64,000 nucleotides of DNA from Clostridia bacterium. GTDB lineage: Bacteria; Bacillota; Clostridia; Oscillospirales; CAG-272. The notes under the pieces are model-generated. The model was not told the origin of the DNA. It made no database searches and saw only the letters and a list, made by a program, of their open reading frames with translations. The stretch lies in NCBI GenBank assembly GCA_017473085.1, contig JAFUNF010000012.1, forward strand, positions 1-64,000, in the 5' to 3' direction. How positions within the stretch are numbered: the first letter of the stretch is position 1; every line of letters begins with the position of its first letter. The position numbers and the translations under genes are program-made. Below are positions 42,169 through 51,254 of this stretch, one piece after another.

Positions 42169-43317
42169 TTACACTCTATTTTGTGTGTTCCAAGAAAGTG
42201 GCAGTGGTAAATTGGCTTTTGCGAACAAATTTGGCTCGATTACAGTCTCGGAGGGATGCATTCCAAAGATAAATCTTGTTGCGTCCGATTTCAAAAGCTC
42301 AAAATCACACTCGCCGTCATAGCTGACACAGCCACAACCATTTTCGTTTGCAAAAATTTTGATTTTACCATATTCTTTTATGGAAATAGTTACACTTCCC
42401 TGTACCAAAGGGGTGTAGCTCGCTTTCAATTTGATATAAGCATCAACCACTTTTTCAAAGTTTACTATATTAAAGTTTGATGGGATTTGTATGCTCATAT
42501 ACTCGGCACATTTATTCATTTCTCTTACCAAAGCTATATCGTGCTGAGGCAGGGTTATTGAAAAATCGTCGTTTAAATAATTCGAAATTGCCACAACTGT
42601 GTCTAAATATGATTTCTTATCAATTGCATATGCCTCCGAAACTGTTTTCTTGTCAGGAGTCAAGGTAAAATAACCAATAGGTACATCATTTTTAGATACT
42701 AAATAGGGAGTATTTTTCCACGCTGTCATTACTCTGTACATTACGTCGTTATCATTTCTCAGCGTGCTTACCTTGTTTTGATGATATACTTTTCTTGAAA
42801 AGGTTAAAGACTTTTCATCATTTGGCAAAATCTCGGCAATCCTTGTATTTTGACCATAGCTTGAAAGCAGTGATTTTTTTGCATTATTTGGCGTTATGTA
42901 ATAAGAGTAATTCTTGCCACAAAGCTCAAAGCCAAATCGCAAATATCTTGCTCTATTACCACCAAGCCGACAAGCATCATATTTCTCTTCTTTTACAATT
43001 TCCATAGCCTTGTTAAGCAAAAGGCTCATATAACCACGTCCCTCATAATCGGGATGTGTAGCAACGTTTCCAACAGTGCAGAATTTAATTTCACTATCCA
43101 AAACCTTAGTGGGTAACGGATAAACCCCTACAACAGAAACAAGCTTATTATCAACAAATAGTCCAACATGCTTTTTCATATGTGCATCATCTCTTACGCA
43201 CATATTGGGCAGTTCCCTTTCAAAATCCATTATGCACTTATTCTGCTTTGAGAAAACAAGGTTTAAAAGTGAAATTAATTCATCATAATTTTCTTTTTTT
43301 AATCGTTTAATTTCCAT
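42169..43317 (-). CDS. GNAT N-acetyltransferase, Eis-like two-domain
   Basis: 382 residues. The N-terminal GNAT domain has the acetyl-CoA-binding NVATHPDYEGRGYMSLLL (near 90-107); a second GNAT-like region and a C-terminal SCP2-like domain (from about 290) give the Eis architecture. Acceptor substrate unknown; the operon partners point to an amino sugar or muropeptide. Last gene of the kinase-MurQ-glycosidase-GNAT operon, 10 nt after the glycosidase stop. Confidence 0.8.
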   Translation of the reverse strand: MEIKRLKKENYDELISLLNLVFSKQNKCIMDFERELPNMCVRDDAHMKKHVGLFVDNKLVSVVGVYPLPTKVLDSEIKFCTVGNVATHPDYEGRGYMSLLLNKAMEIVKEEKYDACRLGGNRARYLRFGFELCGKNYSYYITPNNAKKSLLSSYGQNTRIAEILPNDEKSLTFSRKVYHQNKVSTLRNDNDVMYRVMTAWKNTPYLVSKNDVPIGYFTLTPDKKTVSEAYAIDKKSYLDTVVAISNYLNDDFSITLPQHDIALVREMNKCAEYMSIQIPSNFNIVNFEKVVDAYIKLKASYTPLVQGSVTISIKEYGKIKIFANENGCGCVSYDGECDFELLKSDATRFIFGMHPSETVIEPNLFAKANLPLPLSWNTQNRV

Positions 43318-43327
43318 TTTTTCTACC

Positions 43328-46159
43328 TTAGTCTTTTCTCTTTATAATTGCAATAGCACTTTCGGAATTAATTGTGATATTGATTTTCGAATTGACAACA
43401 GGCGACACCTTGCCTTGTCCGTAATATTTAACCTCATCATAGCTGTCAAACGGGGCATCGTACGTTAAGGTGTATTCCTTTTTGTCGCAATTAGTAATAA
43501 GCATAACTATATTTTCATCATTTTCCCAACAGGATGAAAGGATCAAGGGGGCTTTATGTACGTCGGAAAAGCCGATTGCACTGTCTGTGATAAACGTTGG
43601 AATGAAATCACTTGTTTTTGGTGGACGAAGCATTTTTCCGTAGTTGAAATAATCCTTGAAATCATATCTCATTTGGCACATACGGGATAAATACACCATT
43701 TTTTCATCGTCATCAACAATATCGGCATTAATCCAACCGATTTGTTGACCAAACATAACGCTTTGACCCACGTGAAATCTGAAATATTCCTTGTCTGCTT
43801 TTTTGTATCCGTTGGTGCTTCTGCCAAACATAACCACATGACCTGCATAAATTTTTGAAAAGAATGGCACGTAGTTTGTTGCAACCCACGCCCAGGTTAG
43901 AAATCCGTCAAATTGGTCGGCATAAGGCTCGGCATTACATTCGCTTGTGAAAATGCAATTGTTATAGCATTCTTCCTTGAGTCGTGACATAATGCTCTTG
44001 TAGGAGCGTACCCACCAAGAGCCACCTCCTCCCTCGTGATTGTGATGAGGAGCACAGCATAAATTTGCATCAGATGCACTAACCTGATCAAGATAAACGC
44101 CATCAACATGACATTCCTTTGACAATTTTCTAATGATTTCTGCAAGTGCTTTGCGCCATATATGACTTGAAGGACACATTGCAGCAAGCTGACAAAGCGA
44201 ACCATCTGGCTCGTGTGAGGCATAGGTTTCAATACATAAGTTTCCATCTACGTCAAGTGTTGCACCCTCTAAAAATTCTCTTTCAAATTTTTCGGTTGAA
44301 AGGTCGCTTGTTCTTGTATCAACAAGTCGAGCATTGATATATGGCATTACATAAATGTTGTTTTTGTGAAAACCCTCTATGCTTTCCATAAATCCCTCTT
44401 TTACAGGGAAATAGTATGGATAGTCATTGTTAAATGGAATTTTGTGCCAATTGTAAATATGATAACCGACAGGGAGTCCAAGCTTTTTGGCAAATTCAAT
44501 AGGCTTGTTTTTCCAATCGTCTGGCTTTGGTGGAATTAGGCTCCTTAAAGAAATTGGAACAGGCTCTGCCTCGGGATTGTCGTTAGGCATCCAGTCCATA
44601 AGCCAAACAGGAATGTCCTTAAACCAGCTTGGAGTATCGTATCTACCGATTGGAGCATACCATTCTGCGTGATTTTTAACATATTCCTCGTATATACACG
44701 CCATATCGTACCAGTCACCATCTAAAGCTCGCATAACAACCTTGCCCACCGGCTCGTAAGAGTTGTATGCTTTTCCCATTGAGGTACTTGGATATTCAAA
44801 CAAAAAGCTTCCCTCTCCACGTCTGAACATATCGCATCTCATATCACATCTTTCAGCGACAGGAGAATGAACAGCTACGTAAAGTCCATTTGCCTTCTCT
44901 TTTGTTGGCTCGTAAATTCCAAGCACTGGAGAAACACAACCGAAGCCGTTAGGATAATGTGAGTTCCAATGCACCTCTTTTTCGTAGGCACTTGCGAAAA
45001 TTTGTCCACTTGCTTGTGGTATAAACAGATGTGGCTTTTCATATCCAACAAAGGAAATTGACGGAACGGATGCTGATAATACTGTGTAATCAGGCGAATC
45101 GTTTATAACCTGTAAACCAAAGGTGATTTCATCCTTTCTGTAAGCCCTAATGGTAATAATCACACGAATTGGTATCGAATGAGGAAATTCAAAAACCACA
45201 CGAAGCTCGTTTTTGCCACTCCAAGCATTAACGTTATCCCAGCCACGCTCAGAGGAAAAGCTTTCAACCTCTCCTGTTTTAAGATTCTTTATTTTAAGAG
45301 TAGTCATAGGGTTTACACAAGGCTCATCTGTGGGCTTATAGTCTAAAAGTGAGGTTTTGGCAAGTGAAGCACCGTCTTGTCTAACATAAATTGCACTTGT
45401 AAGGCGACCACTTGTAATTTCGTATCTATCGCCGATTATTTTTGTAACCCTTTCAAACGTCTCGTTTGTGACGGTTGGTAATACAGGCTTCCCCTCTCCA
45501 AAGGAAATAACAGATGATAAAGCATAGGACTCACTTAGCATATTTAAAAAGAAATCTATTTTTGTACCTACATTGCTTTTTAGTGAGCAAAATTCAACCT
45601 CGTTGTCCCCTGAAAGATATGGAACGACTGTATTAACGCTTTTTGGTGCAAAGGATGTACAGCCTGCGTTTGATAGCATAACATAGCCGTAATCATCACA
45701 CAAAGCACCGTTTGAAAGTGTAATTTGGTGAGTTATATCATTAACACCAACCGAAAAATCAGGCTCAAAGCCTTGACAGGTGTTAAACTTATTTCTCTCA
45801 AATTTTAAATCCATCCAAGACATCATATGAATAGGTAGCCTAATGGTTGACGTAAAATATGTACGGACACGAAGAGCGTTGTCACCACATATTTCAAAGC
45901 TATAGTGAGCCATAACGGGACCTATTGGTGTTTCTTTTTCATCTGTTGGACAGGTGTGAACTATTAAAGAATTCTCCCCCTCTTCAAGCTCCATTAAAGA
46001 GCCAAGCGTATTGTAATATCCAACAGTTTTTAAGGTGTCCTTTGAGAAAAATCTGTATTCGTGTTCTCCGTTTGTTATGGTGTAATATAAATTGCCATTT
46101 TCAAAATCAAGGTTTAGCATAAAGCCGTTTTTGAATTTGAAGGTTTTTAAAAATCGCAT
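43328..46159 (-). CDS. Large cytoplasmic glycoside hydrolase (DUF6259-like)
   Basis: 943 residues from the ATG at 46159 (AAGAGA 7-8 nt upstream; an in-frame TTG at 46192 is less likely). An N-terminal beta-sandwich (about 1-480) is followed by a TIM-barrel region with PVGYHIYNWHKIPFNNDYP, VYLDQVSA near 720 and FTSECNAEPY near 765 (candidate acidic catalytic residues), and a C-terminal beta domain. It resembles the DUF6259 group of putative glycosidases; I am not certain of the family. No signal peptide, so it would act on imported or recycled glycans. Lies 29 nt after murQ. Confidence 0.7.
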   Translation of the reverse strand: MRFLKTFKFKNGFMLNLDFENGNLYYTITNGEHEYRFFSKDTLKTVGYYNTLGSLMELEEGENSLIVHTCPTDEKETPIGPVMAHYSFEICGDNALRVRTYFTSTIRLPIHMMSWMDLKFERNKFNTCQGFEPDFSVGVNDITHQITLSNGALCDDYGYVMLSNAGCTSFAPKSVNTVVPYLSGDNEVEFCSLKSNVGTKIDFFLNMLSESYALSSVISFGEGKPVLPTVTNETFERVTKIIGDRYEITSGRLTSAIYVRQDGASLAKTSLLDYKPTDEPCVNPMTTLKIKNLKTGEVESFSSERGWDNVNAWSGKNELRVVFEFPHSIPIRVIITIRAYRKDEITFGLQVINDSPDYTVLSASVPSISFVGYEKPHLFIPQASGQIFASAYEKEVHWNSHYPNGFGCVSPVLGIYEPTKEKANGLYVAVHSPVAERCDMRCDMFRRGEGSFLFEYPSTSMGKAYNSYEPVGKVVMRALDGDWYDMACIYEEYVKNHAEWYAPIGRYDTPSWFKDIPVWLMDWMPNDNPEAEPVPISLRSLIPPKPDDWKNKPIEFAKKLGLPVGYHIYNWHKIPFNNDYPYYFPVKEGFMESIEGFHKNNIYVMPYINARLVDTRTSDLSTEKFEREFLEGATLDVDGNLCIETYASHEPDGSLCQLAAMCPSSHIWRKALAEIIRKLSKECHVDGVYLDQVSASDANLCCAPHHNHEGGGGSWWVRSYKSIMSRLKEECYNNCIFTSECNAEPYADQFDGFLTWAWVATNYVPFFSKIYAGHVVMFGRSTNGYKKADKEYFRFHVGQSVMFGQQIGWINADIVDDDEKMVYLSRMCQMRYDFKDYFNYGKMLRPPKTSDFIPTFITDSAIGFSDVHKAPLILSSCWENDENIVMLITNCDKKEYTLTYDAPFDSYDEVKYYGQGKVSPVVNSKINITINSESAIAIIKRKD

Positions 46160-46188
46160 AATAAATCTCTTTTCTAAATCGTTAAATG

Positions 46189-47019
46189 TCAATTACAAGC
46201 TTTGTGCTTTTGAACAGCCTTCCTTATATTCCAACCGGATTCGTCAAGTAATTTTCTTGCCTCGGTTTCGTTTACTCCAATGATTTCAGTAACAATTCTT
46301 ATCATACGTGACGTGAGCTTTGCGTTGGTAGGGCGTAAATTTATCATCATATTTTCATAGACGTTACCAAGCTTTATCATAGCTACGGTGGAAAGCATAT
46401 TCAAGATTATTTTTTGTGCAGTACCTGCCTTCATACGTGTAGAGCCTGTGATAACCTCTGCTCCAGTGTCTGCAACGATTGAAGTCTTTGCACACTTGGT
46501 TATAAGAGTGTTTTCATTAGAGGTAATCCCTATTGTTTCACAGCCTAACTCGTTAGCATAATCAAGCGCTCCTACTATGTACTGTGCATTTCCAGATGCA
46601 GATATTCCAACTACAACGTCAACCTTTGTAAGATGCTTGTCCTTTAAATCCTTAATGCCACATTCATAATTGTCTTCTTCTGCCTCGGCAGCTTGAAACA
46701 TACATTTTTCTCCACCTGCAATAATACCGATTACCATATCTCTTGGTACTCCAAAGGTTGGTGGACACTCGGCGGCATCTAAAACACCAAGTCTGCCTGA
46801 GGTTCCTGCTCCAATATAGATGAGTCTGCCACCACATAATAGCTTTTCTGCGATTATATCACAGGCAATTTCAATTTTGTCAAGCACCCTACTTACCGCA
46901 AGCACTGCATTTTCATTTTCCCTTTGAATGCATTCAAGCATACCAGCAGTTGTCATACGGTCAATATTTGTGGTGTTAGAATTACGCATCTCTGTTTTTA
47001 ATATTTTTTGTTCACTCAT
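46189..47019 (-). CDS. murQ: N-acetylmuramic acid 6-phosphate etherase MurQ
   Basis: Cleaves the lactyl ether of MurNAc-6-P to GlcNAc-6-P in cell-wall recycling. 276 residues from the ATG at 47019 (MSEQKILKTEMRN). SIS-domain motif YIGAGTSGRLGVLDAAECPP near 66-85, GISASGNAQYI near 136, TGSTRMKAGTAQKIILN near 190, and a C-terminal helical UBA-like tail. The start overlaps the kinase gene stop by 8 nt (ATGAGTGA), so translation is coupled. Confidence 0.95.
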   Translation of the reverse strand: MSEQKILKTEMRNSNTTNIDRMTTAGMLECIQRENENAVLAVSRVLDKIEIACDIIAEKLLCGGRLIYIGAGTSGRLGVLDAAECPPTFGVPRDMVIGIIAGGEKCMFQAAEAEEDNYECGIKDLKDKHLTKVDVVVGISASGNAQYIVGALDYANELGCETIGITSNENTLITKCAKTSIVADTGAEVITGSTRMKAGTAQKIILNMLSTVAMIKLGNVYENMMINLRPTNAKLTSRMIRIVTEIIGVNETEARKLLDESGWNIRKAVQKHKACN

Positions 47020-48145
47020 TTCTATTTCTTTCCTTCCAAAGAGCTTTTGCAAGCTCCAAAGCCCCCTGAACGGGTGGTACGGATAAAATTTGAATATTAC
47101 ATTTTTTTGCATCATCTCCAAGAGCCTCAAAAAGATATGGTAGCAAAAGCTCTTGGTTAGTCAAGCCACCACCAAGTATAACAGGAATTTTCTCATTATA
47201 GGTTGAAAAATGAGAAAGGGATACACGAATAAGTCGGGCAATTTCGGCTATATTTTTCTTAAGTATAGCAACAGATACTTGGTCTCCCTTTTCGGCTTCC
47301 TCAAAAACGCACATTGCATATGAAGACACCACTTTATTTCCACCATTATACAAATACTTAATAAAATCTGCGTTTGAATAGTTAAAGGTTTGTTTAATCC
47401 TTTGTACTAAGGTTGTTTCCTCACCAGAGCCATCATATGCGGAAAAATACGCATTTATGGCATCTCTGCCAATATGAAAGGAGCTTCCACCATTGTCAAA
47501 TAAATATCCCCAGCCTGCAATTCTTTTTGTTTCTTCCTTTTTAACTACGTAAGAACAAATCCCCGTACCAAGAATCATTGTAATTCCCTCGGTATCGCCA
47601 AGACCTGCAGAAACTATATTGTTATTATCGCTACCTACATCACAGGAGGCAAAGGACATTTTTTCCAGCATAGATTTAATTTCATCTGCATAATTACCTG
47701 ATGCACAGCCTGCAATTCCTGCATATACCACGACAGACGAAAGTGGAACATCCTTGCATACCTGAAGAATACCATCCTTAATTATGCGTTTTGTTTGCTC
47801 TATACCAACAGAATTAGGATTGCAACCATCCATAAAAAGTCGACAAACAATCTTGTCTTCAATATCTTGCAGTGCAAACTCTGTCTTAGTTCCGCCTCCA
47901 TCAATTCCGAGATAATATATATTCTCGTCACATCTAAACAACTCCACTATACTCACGTGAAATATGTTAGCTACTCTAAAAAGTGCCTCAATAGATGGAA
48001 CACTTCCCTCGGTTTCCCATTTGCTTACTGTTTTTTCTGAATATCCCATAGCATCTGCTAATTCTTTTTGTGTCATTCCCAGCTTTTTACGAAATTTACG
48101 CACATTTATTGAAAAAGCTTTTTCATAATTGAAATTGTTTGGCAT
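47012..48145 (-). CDS. XRE-type HTH fused to a BadF/BadG-type N-acetylglucosamine kinase
   Basis: 377 residues. Residues 10-70 are a Cro/CI helix-turn-helix (RKKLGMTQKELADAMG then YSEKTVSKWETEGSVPS). From about 77 a BadF/BadG/BcrA/D ATPase fold begins with YLGIDGGGTKTEFALQ, continues with ILGTGICSYV, GGSSFHIGRDA and VILGGGLTNQELLL, matching eukaryotic-like GlcNAc kinases. This resembles the ROK logic (regulator plus kinase) with unrelated domains. It heads the operon with murQ, so it probably phosphorylates an amino sugar and senses it to control this operon. AAGGAG 6 nt before the ATG. Confidence 0.88.
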   Translation of the reverse strand: MPNNFNYEKAFSINVRKFRKKLGMTQKELADAMGYSEKTVSKWETEGSVPSIEALFRVANIFHVSIVELFRCDENIYYLGIDGGGTKTEFALQDIEDKIVCRLFMDGCNPNSVGIEQTKRIIKDGILQVCKDVPLSSVVVYAGIAGCASGNYADEIKSMLEKMSFASCDVGSDNNNIVSAGLGDTEGITMILGTGICSYVVKKEETKRIAGWGYLFDNGGSSFHIGRDAINAYFSAYDGSGEETTLVQRIKQTFNYSNADFIKYLYNGGNKVVSSYAMCVFEEAEKGDQVSVAILKKNIAEIARLIRVSLSHFSTYNEKIPVILGGGLTNQELLLPYLFEALGDDAKKCNIQILSVPPVQGALELAKALWKERNRNE

Positions 48146-48301
48146 ATCTTCTCCTTATTTGCTTAGCTTAATTTTATTATATTTTATTTATAATGAGTTG
48201 TCAACCGATTATTACGAGTATCAATTTCAGAAATATCTACCACCAGTAGAGTTTTTGAAAATATGGCTAAGCAAAGCTAAACACATTCAACACGAATAAG
48301 G

Positions 48302-48329
48302 AAAAGGACACCAAGCTTGGTGTCCTTTT
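48302..48329. terminator. Perfect 28-bp palindrome, bidirectional terminator
   Basis: AAAAGGACACCAAG followed by its exact complement. Downstream of the minus-strand gene 48359-48805. The rest of 48146-48301 shows no gene. Confidence 0.75.
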
Positions 48330-48358
48330 GTTATGATGACCTCGTGGGAGAAATCATT

Positions 48359-48805
48359 TTATTTTTTCAATATAGAGTCTAATAACGCAATAGTCTTTTT
48401 TGCCGGCTTATAAAATGCAAATAAAATCAATAGTGTTAAAAAGGTAGCAAATACTAATGACGCTAAAAGAAAAACAGGCTCAACAATTCCTATAATAGCT
48501 GGTACGACAATTGCTCCTAAGAACCATATAAGAAAGAAGGTTGCTGTAAATAAATTAAGTCTTGCAGTTATATTTATATCGCAACCTTCCATTTTGTCTT
48601 CTATTTTTCCTACTAAAATGGGAGCAAAAGAATTTCTTACATATTCTTTAGGCTTTTTGTGTATTCTAAACTCGCTATCGCTTATTTGCCCAATAAAAAT
48701 ATCATTGGCTTTATCTGTTGTGTTTGTAATTTCACTTAATCTTTGCACAACCTCTTTTTTGGTTAATGATGATTCTATTTTGCTTCGTACCTTTATAAAA
48801 AACAT
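48359..48805 (-). CDS. Small membrane protein of unknown function, 148 aa
   Basis: Not recognised. About 85 residues of soluble beta-rich sequence (VRSKIESSLTKKEVVQRLSE ... GKIEDKMEGCDINITARLNL) are followed by two membrane helices (about 87-107 and 110-132) and a basic tail. This resembles small bacterial PH-like proteins tethered by a helical hairpin, but that is a guess. Promoter at 48838-48866. Confidence 0.7.
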   Translation of the reverse strand: MFFIKVRSKIESSLTKKEVVQRLSEITNTTDKANDIFIGQISDSEFRIHKKPKEYVRNSFAPILVGKIEDKMEGCDINITARLNLFTATFFLIWFLGAIVVPAIIGIVEPVFLLASLVFATFLTLLILFAFYKPAKKTIALLDSILKK

Positions 48806-48837
48806 ATCAGTTCCTCTTTACTTAGATTTACAGTTTA

Positions 48838-48866
48838 ATTATATCACACCATACAAAGCATTTTAA
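48838..48866 (-). promoter_or_regulatory. Promoter of the 48359-48805 gene
   Basis: Minus strand TTAAAA (48861-48866), 17-nt spacer, extended -10 TGATATAAT (TATAAT at 48838-48843). Nearly the same 40-bp block as 39481-39525. Confidence 0.75.
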
Positions 48867-48946
48867 ACATTTTTCGTTTGGTTGTGATTTCGTACGCACA
48901 TCGAAACCAAATCAAAATGTCCCTTGAGTGTCCCTTTTGTTCGCAA

Positions 48947-49636
48947 TTAAATTTGATGATTATCTATGCCCAAGGCACGCAGAGCCTCGGTAAGACAAGT
49001 CTTATACCTGTGGCTTACGCTTGTGTTCAAAAAATATAGCTTTCCTTGTGAAATAATCAAGGGGCAAAAGAATTTATTATCAAAAATCTTATCAGAGATA
49101 GCCGTATCAACAATGTAGTTCTTTAGGTTTTTTAGGTTTTCCTCCAAATTATTTTGAATAAAAATCACGCAAAAATAATAGCGATACGATTTTTCGGCAA
49201 ATTTCATTCCCTCATTGACGTCGAAGATACCCTGTTCTTCAAATGATGTTTCGTGATAGTATTCAGTACACGTTGTTTTGCCCTTGTGAACAACACGCTC
49301 ATAGGTAAGTGCAAATCTGTAATCCTCGTAATATCCACGCTCCAAAAGTATTTGCTTTATCTCCATAGGGCTTTTTAAAGGATAATTTACAGACGTGAAG
49401 TCTACATTTGCCAGCTCTTCTTTTTTTCGTTGTGTCTGAAAAGCAATAAGCTTTTTGTAATTGAAGGCAATTAGTATAAAAGCACCTACGCTACTACACA
49501 AGGAAGCTACAATAAGTAAGCTAAGGGCAACTGTTGAAAACGGCTCTAAAAATATGCCTATACCCAAAAATGCACACGCGAAAGCAATTAGAATAAAGGA
49601 GATAACAATTAGCAAAATAAACCTTTTTTGTGTCAC
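48947..49636 (-). CDS. Membrane-anchored protein of unknown function, 229 aa
   Basis: Not recognised. Two N-terminal membrane helices (about 6-28 and 33-57), then a basic linker QTQRKKEEL and a cytoplasmic domain of about 160 residues with RGYYEDYRFALTYERVVHK and FCPLIISQGKLYFLNTS. 15 nt after the GH10 gene stop, so likely co-transcribed. Confidence 0.7.
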   Translation of the reverse strand: MTQKRFILLIVISFILIAFACAFLGIGIFLEPFSTVALSLLIVASLCSSVGAFILIAFNYKKLIAFQTQRKKEELANVDFTSVNYPLKSPMEIKQILLERGYYEDYRFALTYERVVHKGKTTCTEYYHETSFEEQGIFDVNEGMKFAEKSYRYYFCVIFIQNNLEENLKNLKNYIVDTAISDKIFDNKFFCPLIISQGKLYFLNTSVSHRYKTCLTEALRALGIDNHQI

Positions 49637-49651
49637 ATTGGCTCCTTTTTC

Positions 49652-51004
49652 TTAAATTACTATTCTTACGTTATTCTCTTTTCCTTGGGCTAAGTGGGTG
49701 GTTTGGGTAGTGGATTTTCCGTTTACGGTAACCTTTATTTCGTATTCGCCATAGAAGCCACGAAGGTGTGCTTCTCCGTTTGTGGCTACGGTGTCAAGAT
49801 TTGTACGCCACTTTTTATTTATAAGGTTGTCGAGCATATGATATGCAGGCTTTGGAGTCAAATCAAAGTTAAGAAGTCCACCATAATAAACGTTTTCGCC
49901 AATGGTCATATTTCCTTGAGACTCACGAATTTTTTCCGGTATTTTATCGGGATTATATACATATGTGTAGCCGTCTACCAAATTCCAATAAATAATCTGC
50001 TCCATATTTGGATGAGAGAACCAAAGGGTGTAAAGGTATTCAATAAGCTTTGCTTGAATTTCCTCGTCAAGCTTGTCGTTTGAATAAGCGGGAATTGTTA
50101 TTTCGGTAATTTGCAAGGCATCTACAAGATTAGAGTACAAATTCATTTGATTGTACAAGTGAATAGGATTATATAGCTTATTTGACTTTTCCTTTTCCTC
50201 TTCTCTGTTGAAGAACATATGAAACTGCATTCCCATAGCATCTATACGTGCTCCCTTAAGCTTTGTTGCCTCGGTATACGCATAGTAGGGTGCTACACAT
50301 TTGCATTCGTAAAGCCAAGCCTCGGCAGTGCCTTCGTTTATAACAAGCTGATTATTAGGGAAATATTTGTCAGCGGTTTTGAAGCACCATTCAACGTAGG
50401 TGGGATGGTTATAGAATTGTGTTACGCCCTCTCCCCAATACATTTCGTTAGTAACCTCAATAGTACGGATTTTGTCCTTGTACCTTTCGGAAATTTCCTT
50501 ATATCTGCGTTCAAGCTCTACCTTTACCTCTTCAACGGGTGCGTTCTTTAGCCAAAGTGGAAAGGTTTGGTCGTAGGCTAAGGCATGCTCACGAGGCTCA
50601 ATGTTATTTTCCTCACAATACTCTATGCACAAATCAATAGGTGGACGGCGGTAAAATTTATAGGAGTCCTTACTATATCTTGGCTGTCCCTTTATCTCCT
50701 CAAGGGAGTTCCAATAAAATGGCAGAGTTGCCATATTGAAAACGTCCTTAAAGCGACTTTTATAAATTTGGTTCTTTTCTTCTGTTTCAAGCTCGTCAAG
50801 CATAAACAAATTAGCACCAAATCTAAAATCGTGGTTTTTTTGCTTTACCTCTATTTTTGCATTGGGGATTGGATTTCCATTTTCGTCAACGACGGAAACT
50901 GTCATATCTCCCTTACGATACTTTTCTATGTTCGGATATACTGTATTTTCGAAAAATTCCTTATTTTCTTCAAAATATTTTAGAACTTCTTTTCTGTTGC
51001 TCAT
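49652..51004 (-). CDS. GH10-family endo-beta-1,4-xylanase-like enzyme, cytoplasmic
   Basis: 450 residues. A short N-terminal beta domain (TVSVVDENGNPIPNAKIEV, 35-53) precedes a GH10 (beta/alpha)8 barrel. The acid/base Glu187 is in IEVTNEMYWGEG and the nucleophile Glu301 in LQITEITIPA; WNSLEEIKGQPRY and EHALAYD are GH10-type substrate loops. No signal peptide, so it would hydrolyse imported xylo-oligosaccharides rather than polymer. Promoter at 51037-51065. Confidence 0.85.
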   Translation of the reverse strand: MSNRKEVLKYFEENKEFFENTVYPNIEKYRKGDMTVSVVDENGNPIPNAKIEVKQKNHDFRFGANLFMLDELETEEKNQIYKSRFKDVFNMATLPFYWNSLEEIKGQPRYSKDSYKFYRRPPIDLCIEYCEENNIEPREHALAYDQTFPLWLKNAPVEEVKVELERRYKEISERYKDKIRTIEVTNEMYWGEGVTQFYNHPTYVEWCFKTADKYFPNNQLVINEGTAEAWLYECKCVAPYYAYTEATKLKGARIDAMGMQFHMFFNREEEKEKSNKLYNPIHLYNQMNLYSNLVDALQITEITIPAYSNDKLDEEIQAKLIEYLYTLWFSHPNMEQIIYWNLVDGYTYVYNPDKIPEKIRESQGNMTIGENVYYGGLLNFDLTPKPAYHMLDNLINKKWRTNLDTVATNGEAHLRGFYGEYEIKVTVNGKSTTQTTHLAQGKENNVRIVI

Positions 51005-51036
51005 TTTTAACTCCTTGGGGTTTATTATCTATAAGA

Positions 51037-51065
51037 ATTGTATCACAAAAACAATCATTTGACAA
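51037..51065 (-). promoter_or_regulatory. Promoter of the GH10 gene
   Basis: Minus strand TTGTCA (51060-51065), 17-nt spacer ending TGTGA, TACAAT (51037-51042). Confidence 0.65.
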
Positions 51066-51146
51066 TAGTTAATGTGGTTGTTTTTGCTAAAATACTGTGG
51101 TATAATAAAAAAAGACAGTTTTCTTAACGTTTCTAAATATAACACA

Positions 51147-51252
51147 AAAAGGACACTCCAACTGATATCCCCCTTAGTGTAGTCTTGAAAAACTTTTGTT
51201 TTTTTCAAGTGTCTACTCTAAAGGGATTATATCAAACCCGAAGTGTCCTTTT
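51147..51252. repeat. ~106-bp imperfect long palindrome (MITE-like or extended terminator)
   Basis: Outer arms AAAAGGACACT / AGTGTCCTTTT, middle TGATATCCC / GGGATTATATCA, inner GTAGTCTTGAAAAA / TTTTTTCAAGTGTCTAC. It lies between the M20 and GH10 genes. The outer stem can terminate the M20 transcript; the length and nested structure are more than a terminator needs and resemble the paired ends of an insertion element. Confidence 0.6.
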
Positions 51253-51254
51253 TT

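Noticed and set aside
46189-47130. Longer start for murQ at 47130
   Set aside because: The extra 37 residues overlap the kinase gene and do not resemble MurQ. ATG 47019 has an AAGGA ribosome site and gives the standard N-terminus.
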